From positions 372,001 through 436,000 of the forward strand of contig NZ_SRKZ01000001.1 in NCBI RefSeq assembly GCF_004745865.1: a stretch of DNA of 64,000 nt, given 5' to 3'. A program made the position numbers and the translations under genes. The stretch is from Hymenobacter wooponensis. GTDB lineage: Bacteria > Bacteroidota > Bacteroidia > Cytophagales > Hymenobacteraceae. Shown piece by piece: positions 7,537-15,883 of the stretch. Numbering within the stretch: the first letter of the stretch is position 1; the number at the start of each line of letters is the position of its first letter. Below the pieces are notes generated by a model. That model did no database searches. It saw nothing but the letters and a program-made list of their open reading frames with translations, and was not told the DNA's origin.

Positions 7537-9357
7537 CTACTTACTCTGGCCCGGAATTTTCACCCTGCGCTCCTCGGCTACTTGCTGGGCCAGCTCGTAG
7601 CCGGCGTCGGCGTGGCGGAAGATACCCATGCCGGGGTCGGTGGTGAGCACGCGGCGCAGGCGCTCGGCTTTTTCGGGGGTGCCGGTGGCTACTATCACCA
7701 TGCCGGCGTGGGTGCTGTTGCCGATGCCCACGCCACCGCCGTTGTGTAGGCTCACCCAGTCGGCGCCGGAGGCGCAGTTGGCCAGGGCGTTGAGCAGAGG
7801 CCAGTCGGCTACGGCGTCGGAGCCGTCCTGCATGCCTTCGGTTTCGCGGTTGGGCGAGGCCACGGAGCCGCAGTCGAGGTGGTCGCGGCCGATGACGATG
7901 GGGGCCGAGACTTCGCCGCGGGCCACCAGGTCGTTGATGACCAGGCCGAACTTCTCTCGCTCGCCGTAACCCAGCCAGCACACGCGGGCCGGTAGGCCAA
8001 TGAAGGGTACTTTGGCCTGGGCCTTTTCAATCCAGCGGCGCAGTAGTTGGTTGTCGGGGAAGGTTTCGAGCAGGGCGCGGTCGATGCGCAGAATGTCCTG
8101 CGGGTCGCCGGAGAGGGCGGCCCAGCGGAATGGGCCTTTGCCCTCGCAGAACAGCGGCCGGATGTAGCCGGGCACGAAGCCGGGGTACAGGAACTGCCCG
8201 TGCTCGTCGCGCACCTGTAGGCCACCTTTCTCGGCCTGTCCGCGCAGATTGTTGCCGTAGTCGAGGGCCACGCTGCCGGCGGCCTGCATGTCCAGTATGG
8301 CCTGGCAGTGCTTCACGATGGAGGCCAGCGCCCGGCGCTTGAACTCCTCGGGGTTCTCCTTGCGCAGCTGCAGCACCTCCGCAATACCGCCCTCGGGAAT
8401 GTAGTCCATCAGGTCGTGAGCCGAGGTTTGGTCCGTGACGATGTCAGCCATATAGCCCCGCTGCAGCAGTTCGGACAACACGGTGGCGGCGTTACCGGTC
8501 AGGCCGATGCTCCAGCCCTGGCGCACCTGCTTGTACTGCTCCATCAGCTCCAGGGCGTGGTCCAGGTCGCGGGCCTGCTCGTCGAGGTAGCCTTCCTGCA
8601 CCTTCTGCTTCACGCGGGCATCAATGGGCTCTATCACTAGGCACACGCCATCGTTCATGGTTACGGCCAGGGGCTGGGCGCCGCTCATGCCGCCCAGGCC
8701 CGCCGTGATGGTTACGGTGCCAGCCAGTGTGCCCGAGAAGTGCTTATCGGCTACGGCGGCGAAGGTTTCGTAGGTGCCCTGCAAAATGCCCTGGGTAGCA
8801 ATGTAAATCCAGGAGCCGGCTGTCATTTGCCCGTACATCATCAGGCCTAGGCGGTCCAGCTCATCGAAGTACTCCTGGGTGCTCCAGGCGGGCACTAGGT
8901 TGCTGTTGGCAATGAGCACCCGCGGGGCGTGGGCCCAGGTCCGAATCACGCCCACCGCTTTGCCCGACTGCACCAGCATGGTTTCGTCGGCTTCCAGGTT
9001 CTTGAGGGTGCTTACTATGGTCTGGTACTCCTTCCAGTTGCGGGCGGCCCGGCCAGCGCCCCCGTACACAATCAGCTCATCATACACCAGGCTCACGGCC
9101 GGGTCGAGGTTGTTCTCCAGCATGCGCAGGGCCGCCTCGGCCTCCCAGGTCTTGCAGCGCAGAGTGGTGCCGTGCTGGGCGCTCACCATTTCCGTGGGCT
9201 TGTACTCGTAGTACATGGGGCGAACCGCACTCGCGCGGTCACCTTTCAAGGCGGGAGTACCAGACGATTGCTGTTCCTGGGTATTAACGTCGTCGGATTG
9301 GCTAGTGGCTTCTAAGTTTAGCTCGGGAGTAGCGGTTGGGGCGGGCACGTGCGACAT
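7537..9357 (-). CDS. hutU: Urocanate hydratase
   Basis: Urocanase converts urocanate to 4-imidazolone-5-propionate in histidine breakdown, with tightly bound NAD. The protein shows the family's conserved blocks: [32 protein letters not shown], the NAD-fold [34 protein letters not shown], the catalytic-Cys motif [28 protein letters not shown] and [15 protein letters not shown]. At 606 residues it is about 45 longer than usual, because of a Ser/Thr/Gln-rich N-terminal stretch before [10 protein letters not shown]; Met48 (ATG at 9216) is a possible alternative start. The other hut genes are not adjacent: hutG is 3 kb away and hutH and hutI are not in the window. Confidence 0.95.
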   Translation of the reverse strand: MSHVPAPTATPELNLEATSQSDDVNTQEQQSSGTPALKGDRASAVRPMYYEYKPTEMVSAQHGTTLRCKTWEAEAALRMLENNLDPAVSLVYDELIVYGGAGRAARNWKEYQTIVSTLKNLEADETMLVQSGKAVGVIRTWAHAPRVLIANSNLVPAWSTQEYFDELDRLGLMMYGQMTAGSWIYIATQGILQGTYETFAAVADKHFSGTLAGTVTITAGLGGMSGAQPLAVTMNDGVCLVIEPIDARVKQKVQEGYLDEQARDLDHALELMEQYKQVRQGWSIGLTGNAATVLSELLQRGYMADIVTDQTSAHDLMDYIPEGGIAEVLQLRKENPEEFKRRALASIVKHCQAILDMQAAGSVALDYGNNLRGQAEKGGLQVRDEHGQFLYPGFVPGYIRPLFCEGKGPFRWAALSGDPQDILRIDRALLETFPDNQLLRRWIEKAQAKVPFIGLPARVCWLGYGEREKFGLVINDLVARGEVSAPIVIGRDHLDCGSVASPNRETEGMQDGSDAVADWPLLNALANCASGADWVSLHNGGGVGIGNSTHAGMVIVATGTPEKAERLRRVLTTDPGMGIFRHADAGYELAQQVAEERRVKIPGQSK

Positions 9358-9869
9358 GGTGGGAAGGAGTCAGGGTGGAGTGGCAAGTTATTGATTTTGC
9401 ACAGGGTCCAACGCCTGTTTTTCGGGTCTGCGTAGTCCTAGCGGGTCACTAGAATAAGCGCACTTGTAGCCCAACTGCTCATTGGCTGAGGCTAGGCAAC
9501 GAGTAAAGCGCCCCCTCTACGAAAGCCTACTCCTTGCTCCTGCCCGTGCATCGCCCCAGCAAACAAATCACAGCTGTAGGCCACTCCATTGACGGCACCT
9601 GTTAGTGAGTTTGCTCACTGAAATAATACTTTTCAGCGCAAGACAGGCCTACATACCTCTACGTGAAGCTCAACTAATAAACACAGAATGAAGCACAACA
9701 ACTTCGTTAATAAACTTCGTTTGCAAGCTGAACAACTATTAAAATACCAAGATTTTTTTACTCAAAATATGGTTACCTATTCCCAATTCAGAGTATAAAG
9801 CCATGATTCTGGGTCGACATGTTCCCGAATCGACTCTGATCCTCTCCATTCATTTAATCCACCAACACC
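9358..9869. other. 512-base spacer between hutU and the first repeat lipoprotein
   Basis: No gene is visible. The right part (from about 9726) is AT-rich and resembles the sequence in front of the second repeat lipoprotein gene at 10641; it presumably holds the promoter of the gene at 9870. The left part would hold the hutU promoter, but I find no convincing TAnnTTTG box there. Confidence 0.5.
9726..9810 (+). promoter_or_regulatory. Duplicated upstream region, copy 1
   Basis: This AT-rich block shares AGCTGAAC, a run of A, CCAAGATTTT, GGTTACC and TATTCCCA-like segments in the same order with the block at 10504-10586, at nearly the same distance from the following ATG (about 140 bases in both). 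The similarity shows that the two lipoprotein genes were duplicated with their control region. The exact promoter boxes cannot be fixed by eye. Confidence 0.5.
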
Positions 9870-10325
9870 ATGAAAAAGACATTGTTTCTCGCCCTAGCGG
9901 CGGCTTCGTTTACTTTCGCCTCCTGCGGCGGCAATCAGCAAGAAAGCGGTGCCAGCGGCTCTGGCGGCGGTTCGGGCTCCGGCTCCGGTACTGAAAGCAG
10001 CTCTGGGTCTTCTGGCTCGGGCTCCGGCTCAATGGACGCTTCCGGTAGTGGCGGCGGCAGCATGAGCAGCGATACCAGCTCCATGGGCGTAGGCTCGGGT
10101 GGTGGCGGCACTACTAGCAATGGCGACCAAAGCGCAGGCGGCACTACGGGTGGTTCAACCGGCGGCTCCACGGCTGGTGGCTCTACTGCCGGTGGTAGCA
10201 CAGCGGGCGGCTCTACTGCGGGCGGCAGCACCACCGGTGGTGGCTCTACGGCTGGCGGAAGCACGGCGGGTGGCTCAACTGGCGGTGGCAGCACTGCCGG
10301 CGGTGGTAGCACTACGGGCCGCTAA
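9870..10325 (+). CDS. Gly/Ser/Thr-repeat lipoprotein, copy 1
   Basis: A 151-residue lipoprotein. The signal MKKTLFLALAAASFTFASCGG has lipobox FASC, with Cys19 as the lipidated residue. The mature protein is low complexity: first Ser/Gly (residues 22-85), then about a dozen near-repeats of GGSTA from residue 88 to the end. The repeats are written with different codons (for example GGTGGCTCTACTGCC against GGTGGTAGCACAGCG), so the peptide and not the DNA is being kept. No enzymatic motif exists. It could be an outer-membrane or surface spacer, adhesive or cushion protein; this is inference. It is paralogous to the gene at 10641 and ends in its own terminator. Confidence 0.75.
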   Translation: MKKTLFLALAAASFTFASCGGNQQESGASGSGGGSGSGSGTESSSGSSGSGSGSMDASGSGGGSMSSDTSSMGVGSGGGGTTSNGDQSAGGTTGGSTGGSTAGGSTAGGSTAGGSTAGGSTTGGGSTAGGSTAGGSTGGGSTAGGGSTTGR

Positions 10326-10347
10326 GCCAAGCTCGTTTCATAACTTC

Positions 10348-10388
10348 ATACAAAAAGCCTCTTCAGTTACTGAAGAGGCTTTTTGTAT
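10348..10388 (+). terminator. Intrinsic terminator of repeat lipoprotein copy 1
   Basis: An 18-bp perfect stem (10348-10365 with 10371-10388) built on AAAAAGCCTCTTCA, with a 5-base loop and a T-run inside the right arm, 23 bases after the stop codon at 10325. The A/T symmetric ends would also work on the other strand. Confidence 0.85.
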
Positions 10389-10503
10389 GGGGCAAACTAT
10401 GAGCGGCCCAGCTCACTAGCATACTGCTCATAGTTTGCCCTCACAACGATGCTCTGCGGGTATCTCACCTAGGCCTGTTCACCGGAATACACTGATGGCT
10501 TTA

Positions 10504-10586
10504 AGCTGAACCGTATAAAAAAACCAAGATTTTATTAATCAAATCCGGGTTACCCTTTCCCACTTCCAGTATGAAGTGAGATTCTC
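10504..10586 (+). promoter_or_regulatory. Duplicated upstream region, copy 2
   Basis: Homologous to 9726-9810 in front of the first repeat lipoprotein: AGCTGAACC, an A-run, CCAAGATTTTATTA, GGTTACCC and CCAGTATGAAG. It lies about 135 bases ahead of the ATG at 10641. I infer that both genes are controlled alike. Confidence 0.5.
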
Positions 10587-10640
10587 AGCCAACCATCGGC
10601 GAGTATTTCCTTTAAAATCCAACCATATCCAACCTACACC

Positions 10641-11081
10641 ATGAAAAAAGTTCTGTTTTTAGCTCTGGCTGCGGCCTCCTTCTCTTTCGCCTCTTGCGGC
10701 GGCAACAACGCTGGCGAAGGCAGCGAAGCCGGCGCAGGCTCTGAGTCGTCATCGTCGTCTACTACTGAAACCACTATGAGCACCGACACCACGATGAGCG
10801 GTGATGGCGCTGCTAGCAGCGACATGGGTGCTGGCTCTACGGCTGGCGGCGGCGCTAGCACGGGCAGCACCGGCAGCACCGGCTCTACCACGGGTGGCTC
10901 TACTTCGGGCAGCACCACGTCGGGTGGCTCTACCGCTGGTGGCTCTACGGCTAGCACCACTACGGGCGGCACCACGGGCAGCACGGCTGGCGGTACTACC
11001 GCTGGTACTACGGCCGGTGGCTCTACTGCTGGCGGCTCGACCGCAGGCGGCAGCACGGCTGGTGGCACCACGGCTCAGTAA
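10641..11081 (+). CDS. Gly/Ser/Thr-repeat lipoprotein, copy 2
   Basis: A 146-residue paralogue of the protein at 9870. The signal MKKVLFLALAAASFSFASCGG is nearly identical and has the same lipobox (FASC). The next 50 residues are Ser/Thr/Asp-rich with four Met residues (TTMSTDTTMSGD), followed by GST and AGGST-type repeats to the end at TTAQ. The mature parts have diverged far more than the signal peptides, while keeping the composition. Function unknown; by composition it resembles silk-like or collagen-like structural tails. It has its own upstream block and its own terminator, so the pair is two separate units and not an operon. Confidence 0.75.
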   Translation: MKKVLFLALAAASFSFASCGGNNAGEGSEAGAGSESSSSSTTETTMSTDTTMSGDGAASSDMGAGSTAGGGASTGSTGSTGSTTGGSTSGSTTSGGSTAGGSTASTTTGGTTGSTAGGTTAGTTAGGSTAGGSTAGGSTAGGTTAQ

Positions 11082-11106
11082 GCTCCTTTAGCTTTCTAAC
11101 CCTGTA

Positions 11107-11138
11107 CAAAAAGCCTCTCCTTCTGGAGGGGCTTTTTG
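11107..11138 (+). terminator. Intrinsic terminator of repeat lipoprotein copy 2
   Basis: Stem CAAAAAGCCTCTCC (11107-11120) with GGAGGGGCTTTTTG (11125-11138), one wobble mismatch, 4-base loop and a T-run, 26 bases after the stop at 11081. Its sequence resembles the terminator at 10348, consistent with the tandem duplication. Confidence 0.85.
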
Positions 11139-11246
11139 CGTTTCTGCCCTACTCCTACTTTTGGCAAGCCAATAGTTTTCCTTGGTAGCATCAGCCCTAA
11201 ACGGCAAATCTGCGTACTCCTTGCTACACTTAACCGACTGACGAGT

Positions 11247-12278
11247 ATGAACCAAGTAGCCGCTGGCGTGACCCAGCTTCAGATCCAACGCTTTGTCAAC
11301 GTGTACTTCGTGGAAACCGGCACGCCCGGCGAATGGGTGCTGGTGGATACTGGCCTACCCGGCTCTGAGAAAGACATTATTGCTACCGCCGACAAGCTAT
11401 TCTACCCTGGCACCCACCCCGAGGCTATTATCCTGACCCACGGCCACATGGACCATTCCGGCTCGGCGCAGGCTCTGGCTGAGCACTGGAAGGTGCCCGT
11501 GTTGGCTCATCCGCTGGAAATGCCTTACCTGACGGCCCGCGCCGTGTATCCACCCGCCGACCCTACCGTGCAGGGTGGCGGCTCGCTGGCCTTCGTAGCG
11601 CGGTTCTTCCCGCCCCAATCGTTCCAGCTCTCCGACTTTGTGCAGCCCCTGCCGGGCAACGATACCGACCCGCCCTTCCTGCCCGACTGGCAATGGATTC
11701 ATGTACCAGGCCACGCGCCCGGCCAGATTGCCCTGTTCCGCGAGAAAGACCGCACGCTCATTGGCGCCGATGCCTTCGCTACGGCCAACCATGAGTCGGT
11801 GCCCCAGCTGCTGCTGCAGGTGCCCAAAATTAGCGTGGCAGGCGCGCCATTTAACTACAACTGGCAGCAGGTGAAAGAATCGGTGCAGAAGCTGGCGGCT
11901 CTCCAGCCTCAGGCAGTTGGCTGCGGCCACGGACCGGTCATTCAGGGTGCCGAAGCAGCGGCTGGCCTACAGCGCCTAGCCGATGAGTTTCCCATGCCCA
12001 CTTCGGGCCGCTACGTACAAGACCCCGCCTGCCTCGATGAGAATGGTGTGGTCTACCTGCCGCCCGCTCCCTCCGACCCCATCCGGACCAAGCTGGCTAT
12101 TGCGGGCGTAAGCTTGGGTGCCTTGGTAGGCGCTGCCTTGCTGATCAAAAAGCAGCAGAAGAAGAAGCAAAACGAGTACCCCAAGAAGTATCCCGATCCA
12201 GAGCGCATTTACCGCACCGGCGAAAAGCCGTTTGTGCACGGCCGCGAAGTAGTAGTTCCCGGCAACTACGGCCGGTAA
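11247..12278 (+). CDS. Metallo-beta-lactamase-fold hydrolase with a C-terminal membrane segment
   Basis: A 343-residue MBL-superfamily protein. The metal-binding motif THGHMDHSG gives His65, His67, Asp69 and His70; further ligands are the His of HVPGHAPGQ, the Asp of IGADAF and the His of GCGHGPVI. I start at ATG 11247 because the 37 codons upstream overlap the terminator at 11107 and lack domain sequence. After the catalytic domain comes a hydrophobic helix of about 18 residues near 280-300, then a Lys-rich stretch (KKQQKKKQ) and a charged tail, which is unusual for this family. The Lys cluster after the helix suggests that the tail stays in the cytoplasm. The substrate is unknown. Confidence 0.85.
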   Translation: MNQVAAGVTQLQIQRFVNVYFVETGTPGEWVLVDTGLPGSEKDIIATADKLFYPGTHPEAIILTHGHMDHSGSAQALAEHWKVPVLAHPLEMPYLTARAVYPPADPTVQGGGSLAFVARFFPPQSFQLSDFVQPLPGNDTDPPFLPDWQWIHVPGHAPGQIALFREKDRTLIGADAFATANHESVPQLLLQVPKISVAGAPFNYNWQQVKESVQKLAALQPQAVGCGHGPVIQGAEAAAGLQRLADEFPMPTSGRYVQDPACLDENGVVYLPPAPSDPIRTKLAIAGVSLGALVGAALLIKKQQKKKQNEYPKKYPDPERIYRTGEKPFVHGREVVVPGNYGR

Positions 12279-12284
12279 CGTAAC

Positions 12285-12312
12285 AAGGCCCGTGCTTGCG
12301 CACGGGCCTTAT
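12285..12312 (+). terminator. Hairpin after the MBL-fold gene
   Basis: A perfect 10-bp stem AAGGCCCGTG/CACGGGCCTT with the loop CTTGCG, 6 bases after the stop at 12278. The T-run behind it is weak (ATTGCTTTT), so termination efficiency is uncertain. Confidence 0.7.
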
Positions 12313-12387
12313 TGCTTTTATGCAGGTAGGTTTCTTGTGCTGATGAGCAGCTTTACCGCGGGTGTTTGGGGGCTTGCTTCTACTGGC

Positions 12388-13296
12388 CTAGGCCTGTTTG
12401 CGGGCCGCTAGCCCCGTGAGGTAGGCTGTGATAATGGTAGCCGCCAAGCGGGCGGTCTGGTTGTCGCGGTCGAAGATGGGATTGAACTCCACTACCTCAA
12501 ACAGCTGCACCCGCTCGCTGCGCCCAGCCAGGAAAGCAGCCTCAGTAGCTTGACGCGGCGTGAAGCCGTCTGCACTCGGTGCCGACACGGCCGGCGCATA
12601 CGCTTCGGCGCAACCATCCATATCAAAACTAACAAAGGCGGGGCCTTCTAAGCGGCGTAGAGCCCGGTTCATGTATTCGGGCATACCATCGGCCTGCACG
12701 TGGGCCAAGGGTACAATATGGGCGCCTTGCTGGTGCAGGAAGTCAATATCTTCCCAGGTGTTGAGGTTAGAATGCAGCCCGATTTCGGTGAACCGCTCCC
12801 CGGTTAGGAAGCCTTCGCGCAGCAGCTTACCGAAGGGGGTGCCGCTACTGATTATGTCTGGCTTGTCTTTCACATCGGCGTGAGCATCGAGGTTGATACC
12901 ACTAACGGCCTGGCCAGTATGCGCATCAAACAGGCCGCGCACGGTGCTGTAGGTGCCATCGTGGGAGCCACCCAGCACTATTACTCTCGGGTACTGGCCT
13001 AGGAGCCGGGCTAGCTCCTGCCGAATGGTTTGGTGATTGTGCGGATGTTCAGGGTGGCCTAGCGAGAGGTTGCCGGCATCGGCAATGCGCAGGCCATCGA
13101 GGCGCACATTGTGCTCTAGGTTGTAGGTTTTGTGGTAGCGGCGCAACTCCCGCCGAATGGCATCGGGGGCACCGGCCGCGCCCGCCCGGCCGCCCTCCAG
13201 CACCGTTCCGAAGTCGAGGGGCAGGCCTACCAGACACACGTCTGCTTCTGGTAGCTCAGTCGCCGGCAGAATCAGTTCTCTTAGAAAAGTAGCCAT
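12388..13296 (-). CDS. hutG: Formimidoylglutamase (arginase/agmatinase family)
   Basis: A 302-residue ureohydrolase-fold enzyme. The binuclear manganese ligands are visible: His112 in GGSHDGTYS, Asp137, His139 and Asp141 in NLDAHADVKD, and the two Asp of SFDMDGC. The family hydrolyses guanidino or formimino groups. Formimidoylglutamase (the last step of histidine degradation, giving glutamate and formamide) is the best assignment because of the overall sequence and because hutU lies 3 kb away on the same strand; arginase or agmatinase remain possible. It is not in an operon with hutU, as oppositely oriented genes lie between them. Confidence 0.8.
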   Translation of the reverse strand: MATFLRELILPATELPEADVCLVGLPLDFGTVLEGGRAGAAGAPDAIRRELRRYHKTYNLEHNVRLDGLRIADAGNLSLGHPEHPHNHQTIRQELARLLGQYPRVIVLGGSHDGTYSTVRGLFDAHTGQAVSGINLDAHADVKDKPDIISSGTPFGKLLREGFLTGERFTEIGLHSNLNTWEDIDFLHQQGAHIVPLAHVQADGMPEYMNRALRRLEGPAFVSFDMDGCAEAYAPAVSAPSADGFTPRQATEAAFLAGRSERVQLFEVVEFNPIFDRDNQTARLAATIITAYLTGLAARKQA

Positions 13297-13420
13297 TGCT
13301 GTGGTTGGGTTGCTAGGCCCGAAATGTAGCAGATTCTGGCACCAAGCTTACTGTTTGTAGTAGATAGCGTGTAGAGTACCCTGGCAGGTCACCCATTCTA
13401 GCCGCTTCAGGCTATAGCTC

Positions 13421-13510
13421 GTCATGCTGCACTTGCCGAAGCATCTCTACCACCAGCCAACTGGCCTACCAATGAAGCGGTGCAGGCTCTTTGACTTCGC
13501 TCAGCGTAAC
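13421..13510. repeat. Degenerate copy of the intergenic inverted repeat
   Basis: The left part TCGTCATGCTGCACTTGCC followed by GAAGCATCTCTACC and the right part TTTGACTTCGCTCAGCGTAAC resemble the 5926-6048 repeat, but many bases have changed and the arms pair poorly. It sits in the 280-base spacer between hutG and the gene at 13577; nothing else is recognisable there. Confidence 0.5.
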
Positions 13511-13576
13511 GCCCACTTTGCCATTGCGGGCGGCTGCATTCGGAGTGGCCTACTGCGGCAAGTTGTACCTTGCAGC

Positions 13577-14017
13577 ATGATACTTCGCGTTTTTTTACTA
13601 GCCCTTACTCTAAGTATTGCAACGCCGGCAGCGTGGGCGCAACGGCCAACAAAGTCGGTACCTAAGCTGGCTACTTCCTTCTTTACCACCTACAGCTACC
13701 TCTCCTACTCCATCCTCGACAAAGGTACTAGCCCTGAGCCAATGGCTGCCCAGGGCGTGGGCGGCACCCTTACCCTCCGCCCCAATGGCACCTACCAGAA
13801 GCGCCTGACGCTGTCTGCCAACGGTGGCGTTATGAACTTCGATCAGGATGGCCGCTTCACCTTCACCGGCGACCGTATCTCCTTCTCCTACACCGATAAG
13901 AAAGGGCAGCCGCGCACTGATCAGGGCCGCTTTCAACTGCGCAATGGCCTCCTGACGCTCACTATTGATGGCTACCCTGCCGGCAACAAAAGCATTTACA
14001 CTTTGCGGCAGCAGTAA
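13577..14017 (+). CDS. Secreted hypothetical protein, 146 aa
   Basis: The ATG at 13577 opens a signal peptide (MILRVFLLALTLSIATPAAW) ending at AWA-Q, for export across the inner membrane. The mature part is a small beta-rich domain with a lipocalin-like pattern: GVGGTLTLRPNGTYQKRL, then FDQDGRFTFTGDRISFSY, TDQGRFQLRNGLLTLTIDG and a final YTLRQQ. This layout is typical of small periplasmic proteins annotated as hypothetical or lipocalin-like in Hymenobacter. A longer frame from 13424 runs through the intergenic repeat and is not credible. No neighbours share its strand and function. Confidence 0.7.
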   Translation: MILRVFLLALTLSIATPAAWAQRPTKSVPKLATSFFTTYSYLSYSILDKGTSPEPMAAQGVGGTLTLRPNGTYQKRLTLSANGGVMNFDQDGRFTFTGDRISFSYTDKKGQPRTDQGRFQLRNGLLTLTIDGYPAGNKSIYTLRQQ

Positions 14018-14319
14018 CCCTGCCGCGCGAATACCCGGGTGCTGTATCAGGTGCTAGGCTCGCCTGTTGCTAGGCTTCGTTTGGGGAGATGCAGGGGGGC
14101 TAGCTGGGGCCGGCCCGCGTGTGCCGGGGCTCCGGCAAAAGGAAGTGTTACTCATTTCCTTGAGTTGATTAGCCCGTATAGCTGTGACAAAAAGCTGGTC
14201 ACTGGCACCTTGCTGGCGGGCACATAATTAGAGGCCATCGGCCAATTTATATGCTTTACCCTACCTTCACCCGCCCGTAATGGCCTAACTACCGCCCTCA
14301 GCCCCATTCCCTGCCGCCC
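14018..14319. other. 302-base spacer, nothing recognised
   Basis: It lies between the secreted protein and the MarR-type gene. A short open frame (14039-14227) has no start context or family resemblance, and I do not count it. No clear hairpin is seen. Confidence 0.4.
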
Positions 14320-14781
14320 ATGTTATCCAACATTATCTTCTATTCCCTGGATAAAGCTATCCGCCAATACCGCCGGTTTGCTCAAGCTAACATAGATAAG
14401 GCCGGGGTTGACATCACTGTTGACCAGTGGCTGGTGCTGCGCGTGCTGGAAGAGCACGATGATTTAACCCAGACTGAGATTGCCGAACGGGTATTTAAGG
14501 ATCAGGCCTCCGTGGCCCGTATTCTCGCCTTGCTACTTCGGCGGGGCCTACTCGACTCAGAGCCCCAACCCAACGATGGGCGGCGCAGCCGCTTGCGGGT
14601 ATCGCAGGCTGGGGAAGCTGCCTTGGCGGCCGTGCACCCCGTTGTGCTTAATAACCGTGCTATTGCCCTAGATGGTCTCAGCGAAACCGACCTCGACCAC
14701 TTGCGTCAGGCTCTGGAACGCATCTACCGCAATTGCTCATCGGGCCCAGCCGAGGATTTCCCTACTGAAACCGAGGCTTAA
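14320..14781 (+). CDS. MarR-family transcriptional regulator
   Basis: A 153-residue protein with the MarR winged-helix layout: N-terminal dimerisation helix (SNIIFYSLDKAIRQYRRFAQ), then VDQWLVLRVLEEHDDLTQTEIAERV, the recognition region DQASVARILALLLRRGLL, the wing with PNDGRRSRLRVSQAGEAAL, and a C-terminal helix pair. The wing Asp-Gly-Arg-Arg motif is diagnostic. Such proteins bind palindromic operators and are released by phenolic or oxidant ligands. No obvious target gene is adjacent, as the next gene lies on the other strand more than 900 bases away, so the regulon is unknown. Confidence 0.9.
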   Translation: MLSNIIFYSLDKAIRQYRRFAQANIDKAGVDITVDQWLVLRVLEEHDDLTQTEIAERVFKDQASVARILALLLRRGLLDSEPQPNDGRRSRLRVSQAGEAALAAVHPVVLNNRAIALDGLSETDLDHLRQALERIYRNCSSGPAEDFPTETEA

Positions 14782-15032
14782 CCCACCTCTGTCCTCTCTA
14801 GGCCACTACCTACAGTAGTAACTGGCCGCTAACCAGATGGACTGGCAACTGGAACGGCTGCTATACTCTGTGGTGCGGGCACTCTGGTTGCGGTTCACAC
14901 GTGAAGGGGGGCTATCCTTCTTTGCGGGAGTGCGAAATATTGCTGCTGTAGTACTCTGGTGGCCTAGGCGTAACGTAACAATACAGTTTCTTTCTTGGGG
15001 AGCAGCGCACAATGGTGCAGCTCTGAAAGTAC

Positions 15033-15347
15033 TTATGGCTTTGCTGCTTTCACAAAGATCATAGTGCCGAGGTAAGGCCCCTTCTCACCTACTGCCATCG
15101 AACTTTGTAACGTATACCCCTGGGCATACAGGTCGGCTATGACCTTTCGATACGTCACTAAGTAGTCCTCGTATTTCACTCTCATGACTTCTGGGGCACC
15201 CGTATCTCGCACAATGACGATTTGCGGCTTGCCAATCCCATTTTCATAGGTACGGACTAGTACTACACTAGGCTCTTCGGCCACGGCCAGCACGGGGGAG
15301 CTGCCCAATACCAGCAAGCACCCCACGATGCACAATATTTTTTTCAT
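15033..15347 (-). CDS. Small secreted protein, paralogue 2 of a tandem pair
   Basis: A 104-residue protein with a signal peptide (MKKILCIVGCLLVLGSSPVL, cut near AVA). The mature part reads EEPSVVLVRTYENG...IVIVRDTG and ends in a strand GTMIFVKA. It aligns over its whole length with the protein encoded just upstream at 15353-15691: both share the signal LLVL.SSPVLAV, PSVV.VR.YE, VVR-TG-P and LYAQGY.LQ. I do not recognise the family. The start lies 5 bases after the stop of its paralogue, so the two form an operon created by tandem duplication. Confidence 0.7.
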   Translation of the reverse strand: MKKILCIVGCLLVLGSSPVLAVAEEPSVVLVRTYENGIGKPQIVIVRDTGAPEVMRVKYEDYLVTYRKVIADLYAQGYTLQSSMAVGEKGPYLGTMIFVKAAKP

Positions 15348-15352
15348 AGCGC

Positions 15353-15691
15353 TTAGTTACGGGCAGGGGCCTTCACGAAAATCAGGGTATGCAAGTTTGA
15401 ATTCTCTCCTTGTATTCCTTCCAAGCCTTGCTGCAGTATGTATCCCTGCGCGTATAGCTTCGCGATAAGCTCTTGATAGCCAATGGCTGCTGCAGTCAGG
15501 TCTTTCTGCCTAATACCGCTGTCAAACTTGTAGAACTCAGGTTGGCCCGTGCCACGCACCACGGTGACCTCCACTGTAGCTCTGCTCTCATAGATGCGCA
15601 CTACCACCACGCTGGGGTCTTCGGACACGGCCAATACGGGTGAGCTGCTCAGCACCAGCAGGCAGCCTAACATATAGAATAGCTTCTTCAT
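15353..15691 (-). CDS. Small secreted protein, paralogue 1 of a tandem pair
   Basis: A 112-residue secreted protein with a signal peptide (MKKLFYMLGCLLVLSSSPVL). The mature domain, EDPSVVVVRIYESRATVEVTV, KLYAQGYILQQGLEG and a final LIFVKA, matches the following gene product in order and spacing. I chose the ATG at 15691 because it begins the signal peptide; 13 more codons are open upstream (to 15730) but look like leader sequence. The pattern of a short beta strand, a helix ending in LYAQGY and a last strand suggests a small alpha/beta fold. Location is presumably periplasmic; function is unknown. Confidence 0.7.
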   Translation of the reverse strand: MKKLFYMLGCLLVLSSSPVLAVSEDPSVVVVRIYESRATVEVTVVRGTGQPEFYKFDSGIRQKDLTAAAIGYQELIAKLYAQGYILQQGLEGIQGENSNLHTLIFVKAPARN

Positions 15692-15883
15692 AGGCTGTGA
15701 ATATAGCTGCCCAACCTTACCAAGCTGCATTTTTCATAGTATGCCTTGGCCTAGCAGGCTTGGGATTCGGCCTAGGCCAGTAGATTGCGCCCCGCCGGGC
15801 TTTCTGCTAACTTGCAGCCCCTTTCGGCCCCACCCGCGCCGGACGAACATTCACAATTTCACAACTTCACAAATTCACCATAG

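Noticed and set aside
9935..10312. Long open frame on the minus strand rich in Pro, Glu and Val
   Set aside because: It is the antisense of the GGSTA-repeat lipoprotein gene; the repeat composition keeps several frames open. The plus-strand frame has the signal peptide and terminator.
10634..11071. Similar Pro/Val-rich minus-strand frame
   Set aside because: Antisense shadow of the second repeat lipoprotein, for the same reason.
14837..15064. Plus-strand frame of 75 codons in the gap after the MarR gene
   Set aside because: No start context, no family resemblance and overlapping frames on both strands; treated as chance.
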